From contig NC_045129.1 of NCBI RefSeq assembly GCF_007655135.1, positions 10,292,001 to 10,356,000 of the forward strand: a DNA stretch of 64,000 nt, given 5' to 3'. How positions within the stretch are numbered: position 1 is the stretch's first letter; the number at the start of each line of letters is the position of its first letter. The notes beneath the pieces were generated by a model. It made no database searches, had not been told where the DNA came from, and saw nothing but the letters and a program-made list of their open reading frames with translations. Positions 12,880-26,328 of this stretch are shown in pieces. Origin of the DNA: Punica granatum. Taxonomy: Eukaryota; Streptophyta; Magnoliopsida; Myrtales; Lythraceae. The position numbers and the translations under genes were made by a program.

Positions 12880-13240
12880 GGACAAATTACATTATATATC
12901 CTATGATTTCACTTTTTTTTTTTCAAATTTATCATATGCTAGCTTTTAAAATTATCCCATGGTTTATATTTTTTTCTTTCTAAATTTATTCCGCCATTAT
13001 ATTTTCCGTCAACATTTAACGGTCTTGTCACTGTGACCCTTTACTCGGAATATATTTGAGAAAAAAAATTAAAATCATGGGATTGATTTGAAATTTACTT
13101 ATGTTTTATTAACGGAAATATAACGCCGTGATAGATTTGGAAAAAAAAAATGTAAACCATGAGATATTTTTGATAATTTTAAAAGTATATGATAGATTTG
13201 AAAATAAGGTGAAACCATAAAATATATGAGGTAAAAATCT
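12880..13240. mobile_element. Foldback MITE, about 360 bp
   Basis: The left half (ACAAATTACATTATATATCC, then CAAATTTATCATATGC, AAAATTATC, CATGGTTTA) is repeated inverted in the right half (GATAATTTTAAAAGTATATG, GATAGATTTGAAAATAAGG). Arms are about 140 bp. There is no coding capacity. The exact ends and TSD are unclear. Confidence 0.65.
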
Positions 13241-13365
13241 CTTTTTTCTCTTCCATTGAAGTATTTGTGTTGGGATACATTCAAAATTTGAAAAAAAAAA
13301 TTGGAAAGTTCAAGCAGGAAAATTCCTGCTTCTCACTCTTCCATTTCAAAATCCCAATTTTTTAA

Positions 13366-13690
13366 GGTGGTGTTTGATAAATTAAATACTTAAAATTTAA
13401 GTACTTAATTAGTTAAAGAAAAAAATGTATAGGAAGAGAGTATGAATGATAAGGGCGAGAAAATTTTTGTGAGGGATAGAGAGTATCAACAAGTGAAAAA
13501 TGACTTATTTTATTGAGTCAAAATTTTTTACTGACTCGTTAAGTGGATTTTGACTTCATCATTAAGTAGATAATATCATTATCGGTCATCTTTCTCTTTC
13601 TCTCTTATTCATTTTCCCATGTAATTAAATTATAATTAACTTTTAAACACTTATTTAATTAAGTTGTAAACAAACCACGACTTATTTAAT
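13366..13690. mobile_element. Possible hAT-like MITE, about 320 bp
   Basis: The left end GGTGTTTGATAAATTAAATA and the reverse complement of the right end GTGGTTTGTTTACAACTTAA are similar, and the ends read like hAT-type MITE termini. The inner sequence is not strongly symmetrical. It lies directly upstream of the FabZ promoter. Confidence 0.35.
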
Positions 13691-13899
13691 TAAGTTGCAA
13701 TAGTCCTAGTTTTGTGCTCGTGTGCCTTTCATCGTGCTCCATGGAAATCCCAGCTCCTGTCTCTTCGACGATCTTCCTATTTTTAAAAGGCTCAAGCTCG
13801 ATGAGTCTTTCTTCTCTAGCACTCCTCTTTGCAACAGTGGGAGAAGGGAAGGGAATGGTTGCATCTCTTGGGCTTGAAAGCCCAACTCCAGTTTTTGTC

Positions 13900-13926
13900 T
13901 GGGCCAAGGCCCAAATACATTGGGCC
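13900..13926. promoter_or_regulatory. Cluster of TGGGCC/GGCCCA (site II) motifs upstream of FabZ
   Basis: TGGGCC at 13900, GGCCCA at 13908 and TGGGCC at 13921 lie 155-180 bp upstream of the FabZ start. In plants these TCP-binding site II elements are typical of housekeeping promoters, which fits a core fatty-acid synthesis gene. No TATA box stands out, also usual for such promoters. Confidence 0.6.
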
Positions 13927-14080
13927 ATTTACTGTTTCACTTTCACCCCCCTGGGAAAGAATGGGAGGGGGGGAAGGGAACGGCGAATTGGCGTCTTTGA
14001 ATTCTCCGCAAGCTCGCTTTTTCTTCTTCTTCTGCGAACTGGAAAGTGGCGAGTGAGTGTGGATCAGTGTCAGCTCAGCC

Positions 14081-17077
14081 ATGGCAGCCTCTGCTCCGAG
14101 CTCCATCTTCTTCCCTCAGCCTATCAGCCAGTCAAAGGGGCCTCATCTCTCTCCCCTCTCTCTCCCCCTCTCGCGATCTCATCCCCTCTCGTTGAAATCA
14201 CACCGCCCTTCAAATCTCAGGATCAGATGCTCCTCCAGTGGCGACGGAGACAGCTCCGACATCCCGATTGAGAAGAGTAAGCTGAGCTCTCTTTCTGAAT
14301 TACCCACTTGTCAGAATGTGATTGGTATTCGTTAATGGGGTTCATAGGTTGTCTTGAAAATGCTCGTTCGGCCGGCCCTATGCGCATAGGAAAGGCAGGA
14401 AATTTGTCGGGCATTGCCTATATTTTGCATTACCTATGTTATCTTTTAGTGGCATATTAATCGAGTTCGTTTTGCCTGTTGGCACACTTCCTGCTTTGTG
14501 CTTTTCTGGTTGTTCGACCGGAAAATGGAATGATTGGGTGATGAGTTTAGAATGATGAGTAGATGAGGAAGTCAAAATGATGAGTATTGAGTAGTGGAAA
14601 GAGATGAATTGCGGGAAAACTTGAGGGAATTATAGAGGAATTTTATTGGAACTTCCGGCGGCGACAGTCGATTGATGATTGCAGGAACATTTAGTAACAA
14701 TACTTATGATAAGTAACACTGGTTAATATCATTTGTCTTCCTAAGTAATCGTATGTATCGTGCAATCACTTTATTGCTTGCTACTCTGCATTCCTGATAG
14801 TGGAATACCTTGTTTTATCGTGATGAGTGGGTAAATAAAAAAAAATGAAGCATTCATCTGAATCATTTCTTGCAGAATATCCGGCATTCCCCACAGTGAT
14901 GGATATCAATCAGATACGCGAGATTTTGCCTCATAGGTGCGTGATTTGAATGCTAAAGGCACATCAATCCATTCTTTTGTTTGATGGGTTGTGATTATTT
15001 TTGGATTGTGTTTTTCTAGGTTTCCGTTTCTCCTAGTTGATAGAGTAATCGAGTACAAACCTGGTGTCTCTGCGGTTGCAATAAAGAATGTCACTATTAA
15101 TGACAACTTCTTTCCTGGGCATTTTCCTGAGAGGCCCATAATGCCTGGTGTTCTCATGGTTGAGGTAAGGATGCTTGTGAAGATAACTTTTGATCCGTGA
15201 TTACTGCCCTTGACTTGTTATTCGATAGATGGATTTTCTTTCTAGGAGTTTCTATAGTCCTTGAATCAAAGTTAAGATTGCATAGGGCATTTGCCACTTT
15301 AACTTTTGTTAGCTTTTCCCATTCTTCTGATGTATTGAATTACAGCAGCCATAGGGGCAGCATCTCCAATTTCATGGTCTGCAGCGATCAATTTGGATCT
15401 GTTCTTCCATGACATGTTATGAAAATTAAGTTGAATGACTTAGCTAATTTCCCATGTTATATTCATTGTGAGATGTGAGAATGTAAGTATACAACTATGT
15501 GCGTCCTGAGGCCACTTCCTGTTTTGTCAATAGGTACGGCTAAATAACCTTGTTAAATAAAAGAATAGATAAGCATAAACATCAATGCATGTTCTGGCCA
15601 GGATCAATGATGAACTTCTGATGATCAGATGCTTCTAATGAATCTAAGCTCATCTTGGCTTATGCAAGACTCAGAGTTTCCTTGATTTAGTCTCTGCAGC
15701 AAGTCAAACATGAATAACTGACATTTAGGCAGTTTTAAGGAGTAGATTTCCAGTATGTTGATACTTTTAAAGCCTATCAGGGAGAAGTTTCCGCGAGATT
15801 GATGTTAATGGCCTGTTTCTAAGTATGACATTAATGGTTGGTGCAAATTCAAAGTAACCCTGTAAATAGAGGAGAGAAGGAGGAGTAGACAAGAAATTAT
15901 GAATGGGTTGAAAGTACTCTTTTCACCAAAATATGAGTGAGAGGGGCATATAAGATGTTTGAGTGCTACTAGAATAATCTTTCTCACAATTTAAACCTAG
16001 AAAGGAAGTGGAGAAGTTGAAAGCCGATAAAGAAAATCAAATTACGATGGGTGTTTATTCATCCATTAAGATTTTCCATGGGTAGGCTCCCGAAGGTTAA
16101 GGCCTCCAAATCATTCCTCAGGCTAGGAGACAGGTCCCTGATGGAAAGGTGGAAGGAACCTTGAGCACAAGACCTTATTGATTTGATGGTACTAAGTGGA
16201 AGGGTCATCTCTCCACGAGAAAAGCTATTTTCAAGAATTGACTTCTTTATAAATCTGAAGGAGGCAATGACTAGGAAATAATACGAGTTATGAAACAAAA
16301 CTGAATGTTACCATATTGGCAAGACGGGAGTATCGTAAATTTGAAGTAAAATCCAACATTTTAAAAGTATAACCATCTCCTAAGATTGCTTGTATAATAA
16401 ATAATCCTGAAGATTTTGACTGATCCCTCACTTAATTCCCGGGTTAAGAATTTGCACTATGAGTTATTGTATCATGATTAAAGGGCTTGATGTTCTGGGT
16501 ATACCGACAGAGACCCTTACGGGATGGTTTGGGCCCTTCCTCTGACCGCGTGCTAAATACTGTAGCATAAAATCTGCCCTGAGCATGTTTATCACGCTCT
16601 TGATACTGGAGCACATGTTGCAGACCTGAAGTTTGAGGGGTCTGAAGTTTGAGGAGAAATAAGTTTCAATGAAGATTCATGCGCATCTCCTTGCTTAGGA
16701 TCATAATTGTTAAATAGGAAGATTGTTTACATTCTTCCATTTTTTTTCCTTCCTTTCTGAGACTTCTGTCTGAAGTTTTGAACTTATTTAGCTGGCACTA
16801 ACTAGGGAAGTTTTTTTTATTCCAGGCAATGGCTCAGGTAGGTGGAATAGTCATGCTGCAGCCTGAAGTGGGAGGTTCTCGGGAGAACTTCTTCTTTGCA
16901 GGAATCGACAAGGTCAGGTTCAGGAAGCCCGTGATTGCTGGAGATACCTTGGTCATGAGGATGACGCTTGTGAAGCTTCAGAAGCGTTTCGGAATCGCTA
17001 AGATGGAAGGGAAGGCGTATGTTGGTGGAGAAGTAGTTTGTGAAGGTGAGTTCTTGATGGCCATGGGAAGTGATTGA
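14081..17077 (+). CDS. FabZ: Plastid 3-hydroxyacyl-[acyl-carrier-protein] dehydratase FabZ, four exons, 217 aa
   Basis: Exons 14081-14276, 14876-14936, 15020-15164, 16826-17077; all introns are GT/AG and phases join cleanly. Residues 1 to about 55 are Ser/Pro/Arg-rich, as expected for a chloroplast transit peptide. The hot-dog fold domain follows: [22 protein letters not shown], then [16 protein letters not shown] with the catalytic His at 120, and VEAMAQ with the catalytic Glu at 134. The VEAMAQ motif is split by the intron 3 junction. The enzyme removes water from 3-hydroxyacyl-ACP in each cycle of type II fatty-acid synthesis in the stroma. The start ATG sits in a good context (GCCATGGCA). 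Length is normal for plant FabZ (about 215-220 aa). Intron 3 is long (1661 bp) and holds no recognisable gene. Confidence 0.93.
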
Positions 17078-20000
17078 TTTGCAGGTACATTCTTGTTTAT
17101 CCACAGACTTCAGTTTTGATTGCTTAGTTCAGAGGGAACCTAGGCTTGTTTGTATGGTGATTATGTGACTGAGGGGATGGATTTTTTCTCAAATGACCGG
17201 AAATAATAGCTGTTCTAACATCAACATGGTTTGTTCTCACATACGCATAATGCGCCTATCCTTGGTCTCGTTTCATCTTTTCTTCCGTCATAAATTGCTG
17301 AAACATACGAAGGATAAACATTTGAGGTGATCAAGCGAAATATGAATTAGGCGGAAAGAGCATAAGGCTAGCCAATGATGACAGACTTGGGGGGCTGTGT
17401 TGGAGTCGGTTTCCAAGTTAGGGGCTGTAACGGGGTCTTAGGAAGAATAAATTTTCTCGATGACAGGAGAGTTTCAGGAATCCTTATAATTCGTCAGCCA
17501 TTATTGTTTTAAACATATCCTTTTTAAGTTTTACTGACTCCATCCATTTCTTTATATAGCATGACAGTTGTTTATTCATAGGAGCAATAATAGAGATGAA
17601 ATCGAACCTCGAAAAAGCAGAATTGCTATGCCCAAGCTGTTGTGCTGACCTATAAACTGCACAAATTGCGCAATGCTCTAACCCTTGTCAAAGCAGTGCT
17701 TTGCAAAAGCCTTGGATTATGGTTCATCCTTCATATTTAAAGTACCGCGCGTGCCTTGTCGACATCATCGTGGGCCCTCCTCCGATGCACATACACGCAT
17801 CATTTTGGCTTTCTACCACGCTATCACAGCCGTTTTGGTAAATGCCGTGGGACCCGCACCATTGAACGGCTGATATCAATTTGAGGTGAATATACAGTCC
17901 GGGCAAGAATTACCGCACACAGTATGGGATTCGGAATCTCGGGAGTGGTACGTGGAGGAAGACGATTGGTGGTTCGCGATTGTATCTGTTTGCTCTAATC
18001 GCAGGCCAATGAAAGATCCGGTGAGTGGACATCTACACTTTTAATATCTGCCCATCTTTCTTCTTGTCAATGAGGAGTGGAGAATGGAATCAAATAGCAG
18101 TGAGTGAGGGGGAGGCCCCTGCCTCTTTATGAACCCATCATAGAGCCTTTTGTCCATATTGGTCTTATAAGTTGGTAGGGGACATCAATTATTATACACA
18201 CACACACACACACACACACACAATATCAATAAAGGAAGAAGGGATTATATAAATGGGCATCTCTTTGCCTACAACCATACACGTTGCCTTTGGTGCCATC
18301 TTTTTTCTTTCCGATTCTTGATTGTACGGTTAAAATCGATTGCTATCTGCTTATCTGGCTTGCCAGTCTCTCTCACATAGTGTTTCGGGTCTTGCCCGGT
18401 GTGTTGATTCGTGACTCTGCTGGGCATGGCATTTCATTTTCCTTTGACAGCAGAGCGTGATATGTGGGGTTTCACTATGCTCTTAAAAGACATAGGTTTG
18501 AGATGTTTGGTTGGTTTGTTTATAAAAATTAGTATTTTGAAGGATTCGAATTCGAGGTATATACACAAGTAATAATCTCGGGGTCGATTTATGTTTAGGG
18601 CCTCTGGAAGAAGTTCCTTGAACGCCGTAACACGCGAATGGTACAATGAAATATTGCAGATCATCGCTTGAATGGAAATAGCAGCAAAAGATGGGGATCT
18701 CTAGATATGCTTCTGGAGACCCTAAAAGAGACTATCGTGCTCCCTACGGACCGCAGTGACGGGACATAAATTGGATTTGCGGCCTCAGGAGACCGGATGT
18801 GATGCAGGCACCATCTTCCTCACCGAACCTCCCGTGCCACTTCCCGCTATTGAGTTAAATCAACTTTTTGATGAGCTTCGACACACTTTAGACAAAACTT
18901 TTGCATCTTCAAAGGATCATCCACCATGAAATCACATTCCATTTCCTCCCAAATGAGAAGAAAAATATGATGCGAATTCAATATAACTGTGGGGTCGTTC
19001 GTCTTTTTCCTTTGCTAGTACCTTTTGCATACGTTGTGTTTCGAATTTGTGAGGACTTGTGGGGTGCTAAGATATTCAATCCTCAAAAGGTGGGGTGGAC
19101 ATTTTTATAAATATTCCTAATTTGGGGGACTTGACAGCTAAATAAAGTTTGAGCCCTTTATCTTTTTCTCTAGGGTTAATAACCAAAAAAAAAATATTCA
19201 CATTTTAATATTTCTTGCACGAATTTTTTTTCTTAACCTAAAAATGCACAAACTTTAGATTTGATAACAATTCTAGCACGTTATCAAAGTTTCCGTTAAT
19301 TTGAACGGAATCGAGGCAACAGAGGGCGCCGACGACCCCAATCGGGGTATTAGACTCTGTTAGTTTAGCCGAATGGAATTGAAGTTGCAATTGAATGGCT
19401 AAAAGGCTAAATTGGTTGAGTTGACTTCAGATTGTGTTCGGGGGTTTTAATTGATTAATCAATTAGGAGGCTGAATTGAATCGGTGGCCGAAAGGCTTTT
19501 TAGGATTTTATTTAAGGCTAGATTTTTAATTTTTAGTTGATGGGAGGAGTGGCAGCGGAAGGAGAGAGGCGGGTCGGTGACAGCTTGATGGGAAGGCATC
19601 GGAGAGCCGGAGATGGGAGGCGTGGCCGCAGGGAGGACAGGCGCGGGTTGGCAGCGGCTTGAATCAATTGAATGTTGAATGTTGAATCCATTAAAGGCGG
19701 AGGCAATCCCAAGCGGAATCGATTGAATGTTGAATTTTTCTTATTTGATTTGCAATTTTGCAGGGTGTTCTGTGTTTTTTGAAGGCGAAAGTTCAATAAG
19801 AGGACGATGGAGCTAAATAGCTTCTTTTTTTTTCCTGAAAAATATAAACTTGTTATTTGATGTATTGAACTGGTCAATTGGGTTCGATTTAATGTTGAAC
19901 CAGATTTGACTCGTCCACAGGCGCAATTGTGCGTCGTCGAGAAGATGCATTGTAAAAAATATCGAAAGTTAAAAATTGAGAAGTGGATATTTAAGTAGAA

Positions 20001-20446
20001 AGAATTTGGACATGCGTAGAGTTTAGATCTTACATAATCTGATCTAATAGTTAAAAAAAAAAATTCACAGTGATTATTTTTCCAGCCAATCGTGATAATA
20101 TCACCCATTGCATATAGGTTGGAGTGTTATGATGATGCTTATTTTCATTTATGCATTGGTAAGGATCTACGAATACCAAGTCATAAGATTGAAACACCAA
20201 GCTCCAATTAAGAATCATTACAAAAATTAATTGAAAAGAAATTGTAAATAAAATAAAAGAAAAGAATTTTTTTTAAAATAAAGAACAAATGGTGAAAGGG
20301 ACTGGGAGTGGGGAAGGGGTTACCACCTGGAAATGAGAAGTATGCCATGATGTTGAGGGTGGCCCCCCTGTTAGTGACGCAATTTCTTTTTTTTGCTCGA
20401 ATTGTTAGTGACGCAATTGCCTACTTTGATTGGTTATTATATTATA
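17078..20446. other. Intergenic, no convincing gene
   Basis: Contains the FabZ 3' flank, then unique sequence. A 191-codon minus frame at 19533-20108 has a Ser/Pro/Arg-rich C-terminal part but no family I recognise, and its N-terminal part looks like translated AT-rich DNA. Other frames (17685-17906, 18434-18664, 18901-19110) are equally unsupported. Confidence 0.5.
18196..18222. repeat. (AC)n microsatellite, about 13 units
   Basis: Uninterrupted AC run, seen directly. Confidence 0.95.
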
Positions 20447-20843
20447 GGATTAATTACACTAATGATCCAAAAAATTTTAATAATGTATCAGGTTGATTTA
20501 AAAAGTTTTTTTTGCTACTTGATAGTATAAAATGTTTTAAAATTGTAATATAATAGTACAAACCGTCATCTTGCCATTGACGCCGTCAAGCCGTCCTTTA
20601 TAAGATTATAAATTTTACATTATCATGTAACTTACGTAAAACATTTTGTACTATTAAGTTACAACTTCAAAACATTTTGCACCATCATGTAACGTTCCAC
20701 AAAAATCGGTTTTGCACCATCAGCGTCGGCTTGATGGCGTCAATGGCGAGATGACGGTTTGTACTATCATATTACAACTTTGAAACATTTAGATCAACAT
20801 GATACATTATTAAAACTTTTTGAATCACCAGTATAATTTACTA
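20447..20843. mobile_element. Mutator-like MITE, about 397 bp, 9-bp TSD
   Basis: Terminal inverted repeats of about 150 bp: the left begins GGATTAATTACACTAATGAT, the right reads on its reverse complement TAGTAAATTATACTGGTGAT, and both continue through TTTTAATAATGTATCA and ACAAACCGTCATCT. TATATTATA flanks both sides (20438-20446 and 20844-20852) as a 9-bp target-site duplication typical of Mutator-like elements, although it is AT-rich and so weaker evidence. No coding capacity. Confidence 0.7.
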
Positions 20844-20852
20844 TATATTATA

Positions 20853-22272
20853 TCATATTATTTTAGGACCCTCTTAATAAGACCAATAGTTAAAAGAAAA
20901 TTACATGTTTGTTGCTTGACATTATTTTTTTGCCCACTAAGAAACAATTGATGTAAGACACACTAATTCGGGCCCCGGAAATCGACACAAAGCTTACATC
21001 GAGAACAACTCATCTCATGCATACAACAGGCTCTATCCGTCGACCTCGATCTCGACCGAGTCATTGTTGCTATTCGAGGAAGCTCGAGACTCAATAAGGT
21101 GTACGTGGAGCAAACGGTACCATACGATTGGTGTCCGAGGATTATCGATTTTGTGCTGAGACAGTATATTCCTATTGTCATTCAAAATAATATTAATTTG
21201 TCCCAAGTAATAATTTTATGAGTCAGATATCTCTTGCATTGATTTTAATAGTAATAACTAGGCGAAATTACAGACTTTGGGATTCATGCCAACAAAAAGT
21301 AATAGACAATATGATGGGTGAATCGGTTGGAGAAAGTTAAGATCTTTTTCGTAGTTTAATATGTGATGGCAAATACTTACAGAAAAAAGTGTGACAATAA
21401 TAGCGCAGGAAGAGTCAGATTCGATTTACCTTTTGGTGAGAAAAAATAATTAGCACGCACACCTAAAAATGCGTGAATTATTTACCCATGATGATATATA
21501 ATTAGTAATTTAAATTAAATGTCAGTTTGAACTAGTGGCTGCAATTTGTGGTGGGATCTTCCACACGGATATCGACCCGAGACACTATGCTACTATACTC
21601 TGTCTTACAACAGAGTGGAATTTTATCCCGGATTCAGGACAAGGAGCAACCTTTGTTTTCGATTCCCAGTATCGACTGAGGTCCATGATGAAATGAAGTT
21701 AGCAGGTCGTGAGCCGATTTTACGGTTTCAAGATCGCATATGACAATTGAACGTATCTTCATTGATGTGTTTTTTCACTATTTCTCTTTGTCGTTTGCCC
21801 AAGAATGATCCGTTTTATTTCGCTCTTGTAATATCCGATTAGACGATTTCTTTGGTATTCGGTTTTATTTGTGGACATTTAATGGAATTTACTTAACATT
21901 TTGGGAAACAAAAATTAAATTGGTGTCAGCAGGGCTAATTAATGCCCTGAGAATTGGGAAAAAAGCAATTTTATTTTAATGAAAAGGACGAAACACCGAG
22001 GAAAAGTGAAATGACGTTGGTGGTTCCCTCGCATTTCCCACTCACAAATTTACCTTTCCTTGTACTGTGTTTCTCTATAGATTCATCCGATTCTTCCATG
22101 TCTCCGTTTGCTTAATTTGCTCTCCTAAATAAATTTATGGTAGGAAACAATCGCATTTTATACGATCGATTCCATTCCATTAATTTCTATCCATGCCTAG
22201 CAATCATGCACTAAAGAAAAATCCTCGAAATTCGACAAAAAAAATGCCATTAGATTTCAATTCACGAGAGAT
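20853..22272. other. Intergenic, no gene seen
   Basis: Short frames at 20963-21181 and 21546-21743 have no recognisable family features. No repeat or RNA gene found. Confidence 0.45.
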
Positions 22273-22448
22273 TAGGGCTTCGTTTAGGAACAGAATTTAA
22301 TTTTAGAATCGTGATTTTGATTTTAACTCTACCCACTACACAACAAAAACACACGTTTTCCAAGTCAAATTTATAATATAATCTCATTTGTCTTTTTCCA
22401 GAATCAAAATCAAAATCAAAATCAAACTCTATTTCCAAACGCACCCTA
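22273..22448. mobile_element. Short-TIR MITE, about 176 bp (family copy 1)
   Basis: The ends are inverted: TAGGGCTTCGTTTAGGAACA on the left and, on the reverse complement of the right, TAGGGTGCGTTTGGAAATAG. The interior contains AACTCTACCCACTAC followed by ACAACAAAA, which is shared with the element at 31020-31250. The GTGCGTTTGG end is frequent among plant MITEs. Superfamily not assigned. Confidence 0.65.
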
Positions 22449-24577
22449 GACTGTTGAATCTTATTTGCCATGCAATGCAAGATTCATAGAATTCGAATTG
22501 TACGCTTTTATCTTTTTGCGTCAAAAGTGGAGACGAGAATCTCAAAATAGATCAGATGTCGTGAGCATTTCTCAGGTAACTCGAATCCACATGAAGTTTT
22601 CTTCGCTTTATTGGGGAAAAAAAAAGTTGTTGATAAGAAGCTCCATGTTGAAGGGTAATTCATCACGTCAAACAAGATATGGAAGCTGGATAGCGAGACC
22701 AGCGGGCAAGTGAGGACCCTTGCCCACTCGCCAGTGTTTTTTCTTTCCCATTTTTTTTTCCTTTTGTGAATTTCAAAATTTTCCTATTTTTATTTTTAAA
22801 TTTCACATTTTTCCAATGCTTTTAAACCCCACCTACCTAGATAAGGTAATTACTAATTTGATTAACCCGTTAAATCAAATGATATGATTATTATGGTCGG
22901 ACAAATTATTTTTAGAATTTTTGTTCCTGATTTTCATCTAGAAAAGTTAGAAAAAATTTCATATAAAAATAGATTGCGAGTTGGGAAATATTTTCTCAGT
23001 CTCAAGTTTTTAATTTTCTCTTTAATTTCAGCATTTTTTCAATTTATCCCTTTTGTCTAGTATTTTTAATTTTGACCCAACAAAGGAGCATGTAACCGGA
23101 CAAAGTATCTAGAAAAAAATCTGCTTAGGAGGACGGTCAGCTCTGGCGAGCCATCGTCGGCCCTTCCTCTCTTCCGATGGTTTCCTTTTCTAGGTTTTAT
23201 TTATTTAGTTATTTATATTTTAAAAATAATATAAAAGCCATATCTCCATATAAGTTGCCATGTACACGTAAGTTGCCATTTCATAAAAATTAAGGGGTTA
23301 TTGTCATATTTTTAAAAAAACAGGGGATGTATACGTCACTTTACTAAATTGTAAAAAGTGTAAGTGAAATTTGTCCTTTTTGAATTTGATCAAATCTCTA
23401 ATGATCGTTCTACCGGAAAAAAAAAAAAGTCTAAAGATCGAACAGCAACAACGTGTGGGCCAATGGCCTAGGATAATAAGTTGTACACATTTCCTTTCAA
23501 TGCTTGCTCTTAGAGCTTATGTAACATATCATATATTGATAATAATGCTCGAGATTGTGTTGTTTCACTGTTTGCGATTTAGAGGACGATGTTATCATAA
23601 GCTATACATATAATAACAGACTCTTTCGCTAATCTCTTGCGCTGCTACCTCACTAAATTGAAACATTGCACGAAGCTACGTTATCATTTTACGGGGCCTC
23701 TCACAAACCATATTATCATATTAATTATGCAGATATTATATTAAGGAAAATATATCAAATTTCTTAGTAAAACTTAATCATGGTAAATTTTTACATTTGA
23801 TATTTTTTTTAATTATTTTAATCTTACATTATAGGGAATTATTATATTTGGTATATAATTTTTAAGTATTTTAAATTCTACATAAATGCTTAAAAATTCT
23901 AATAAAAATATATAGTACTGTATCAACATATTCTTATTCCAATTATATGTATTATTATAGAATTCTAAATATTATATTTTGTTTTATTAAATTTAGAATC
24001 TTTTCTTTGGTATACTATATATTTGTGTTTCTTCTTTTAATTTCATCACAACTACTGTGGCATCCAATCTATTTTTGTTTATCAAATATGAAGAGGAATA
24101 CTCCTAGCTATAAAATTTTACATCATCTCATAATGCTTTGAGACTTATGTGGTTATGAAAATTTTAATTATGTTTTTCTTTATCTTATAACTTTCTTCTG
24201 GTAGAAGATTTTTTTTTCTTATTTTAGTATTTCCGACGCAATGATATGTTGTGAGTTATATGAATCACAAATCTCAAGAATTCATAGAACTCATTATTGT
24301 TCTGTTTTCTAATTTTTAATTTGCTATACCAATATTATGTCTGTAGGACTCATTATTAATTTACATTCAATTTTCATAAGAAGGATTATAACAGAAAAGA
24401 CAATTTCTTGATTTTATATATTTTCCTCTTGTGTTATTAAAACTTTCAAATTTTAAAATATTTTATAGATATTTCGACATTTAATACGATATCAATTATT
24501 TTATTAAGATGAAGAGATATATTCTTTTATATTTTGTAGAAAATAATTACCGTTGGGTAGTATTTTTGCATTATTAA
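22449..24577. other. Intergenic, AT-rich, no gene
   Basis: No supported coding sequence. The 23.7-24.5 kb part is extremely AT-rich. The right end (24567-24577) is one copy of the SINE target-site duplication. Confidence 0.5.
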
Positions 24578-24767
24578 TTTCTTTTTCTTTTGTGTGAACT
24601 TTGGTATCCAGAAGCCCAATTGAGTCCCAACTAATCCAGTCAAGTCGGATCGGTCTATTAAGTGGTAAAGCTCTCACAGTATAAATTTTCTGCATTCACA
24701 AGAACTCGAACTCGAGACCTTACTTAAGTGGAACAAGCGCCGAACTGCTTGAACCAACTCCCGTTGG
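24578..24767 (-). mobile_element. tRNA-derived SINE, 190 bp, with perfect 11-bp TSD
   Basis: Read on the minus strand it starts CCAACGGGAGTTGGTTCAAG (A-box-like TGGTTCAAGCAG), has a B-box-like GAGTTCGAGTTC about 45 bp on, and ends in an A-rich tail (AAAGAAAAAGAAA). TGCATTATTAA flanks both sides exactly (24567-24577 and 24768-24778). Internal pol III promoter boxes, a 3' A-rich tail and the TSD together define a SINE mobilised by LINE machinery. Confidence 0.85.
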
Positions 24768-24778
24768 TGCATTATTAA

Positions 24779-26320
24779 ATTCTTTGATATTGAGTATTCA
24801 AAGGATACATAAACTATTTCACAAATAATTTCCTCATTTATAATGTGATATGATATGAAATACTGAAAGATATAGATGTTGAATGCATTAAGCTGATGAT
24901 TATTTCACTAATATAGGTTTTCCTGCATATTGTATTGCTTTGGAAATTTTTATTTTGGTAGCGTATATATAATAGTGGTGATATCCTAGACATATATATG
25001 TTAAGAATTTGAGATTTTAAATATATATAATGTTAATGATATACGAATTTGAATATTTAAGCTCCTAAGGTATATGATAAGAAATCGACGAAATCAGGTC
25101 CAACGTGCAATATCCACAAGCACAAACTGAATTATATCGACATGAATAACGATCACTATCAATATTATAGTATAATTATTTCCAATTTTAGTGGACAACT
25201 TTCTATATTACTTTATAACTTTTTTATATTACTTATTATTAAGAACAAATTACAATTATTGACCATGTAACGTGCAAGTTTTCATCTAGTTTTTGTTAAT
25301 ATCCGAGTTTTAACTGTTGTTTATCACGTGTTATGAACCAAAAGCCTCCGTTCACTTAATCTAAGAGAGAAGAATAATTACAATGAAACCCATTTTACTA
25401 AATAAGAACAATTCTCCCCAGGAATAATTCTCCCAAGGAAGAATAGGTAATTTGCTTTGCCATTAAAATTCGGTGCCTCTTCACAGACATTGAGCTTTGC
25501 TCTGTTCACTTTGATCGACTTCGATCGGTACCAGCAATCTCCCGGGGAATCAAATAACTTTTCTGATTGGCGTGCTAATTAAATCGGGAGTCAGTAGAGT
25601 CACTGACTTAATTGCTTGGTTGTGATTGAGCAATTGTTAGTCTGCTTATTGTAAGTCCATCTCTATCAGTGACATTTTTTTATAATATTGAGAGAAGAAA
25701 ATATTAATAGAGATAGGTTTTGATGGTTTTTTCTTTGAATATAAACATATAAAAGAGTGGATAGGCTCATTACATTAAAAAAATGAAAAAGAATGATTGA
25801 AGTAATTGAGCGTGATAGCCGAATGAATCGAAAGATCCATGTTTGGTTCCGGAGGGGATTATGGATTTTTGTTTTATAAGTTAAAAAAAAGGAGTTCCAT
25901 AATGGATGTTTTGAAATGCATCGAAAGATAATCTGCCTCTGTTAAGTGATTTAATTATTAGATAATCGAATGCAGAGGATCTTAAACACTAATCAAGATT
26001 CAGAAGAATTACGTGAGGGGTCGATTGCTTGTTTACAGAAAGTGGGAACTGGAAAAAGAAAATTATCTAAAGGGCATCGATGTGTACATAACTTATAAAC
26101 TTAATTATTTTTGAGAAAAAAGAAAAAGCAAAGAGAAAAAGAAAAAGAAACAACGACGAAGAAAGATCCTACTGAGACTGAGACCTACAATCTTTCATAG
26201 AACTCGGTGTACGTCCCTTTTTTTTTTTTTTCTTTCCATATTCCACTTGATTCACCTCAGTAGAATAAGATCAGCACGTATGGAAAAAAAAAATTTTAAA
26301 AATAATTATTGGATCAGCAG
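24779..26320. other. Intergenic, upstream region of the FLZ gene
   Basis: No coding sequence found. A purine-rich A/G stretch (26115-26150) and poly-T (26217-26231) occur before the FLZ promoter. Confidence 0.45.
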
Positions 26321-26328
26321 TATAAATG
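26321..26328 (+). promoter_or_regulatory. Probable TATA box of the FLZ gene
   Basis: TATAAATG lies about 190 bp upstream of the FLZ start codon, followed by a pyrimidine-rich leader (26360-26420) free of ATG until the start. That is a plausible TATA position for a transcription start near 26350. Confidence 0.5.

Noticed and set aside
13714..14271. 185-codon plus-strand frame over the FabZ promoter and exon 1
   Set aside because: Out of frame with the FabZ transit peptide, which joins cleanly to the downstream exons. It crosses the site II promoter motifs.
19533..20108. 191-codon minus-strand frame
   Set aside because: No ordered domain or family is recognisable. The N-terminal half looks like translated AT-rich DNA and the C-terminal half is Ser/Pro/Arg-biased. 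Kept only as a remark on the intergenic stretch.
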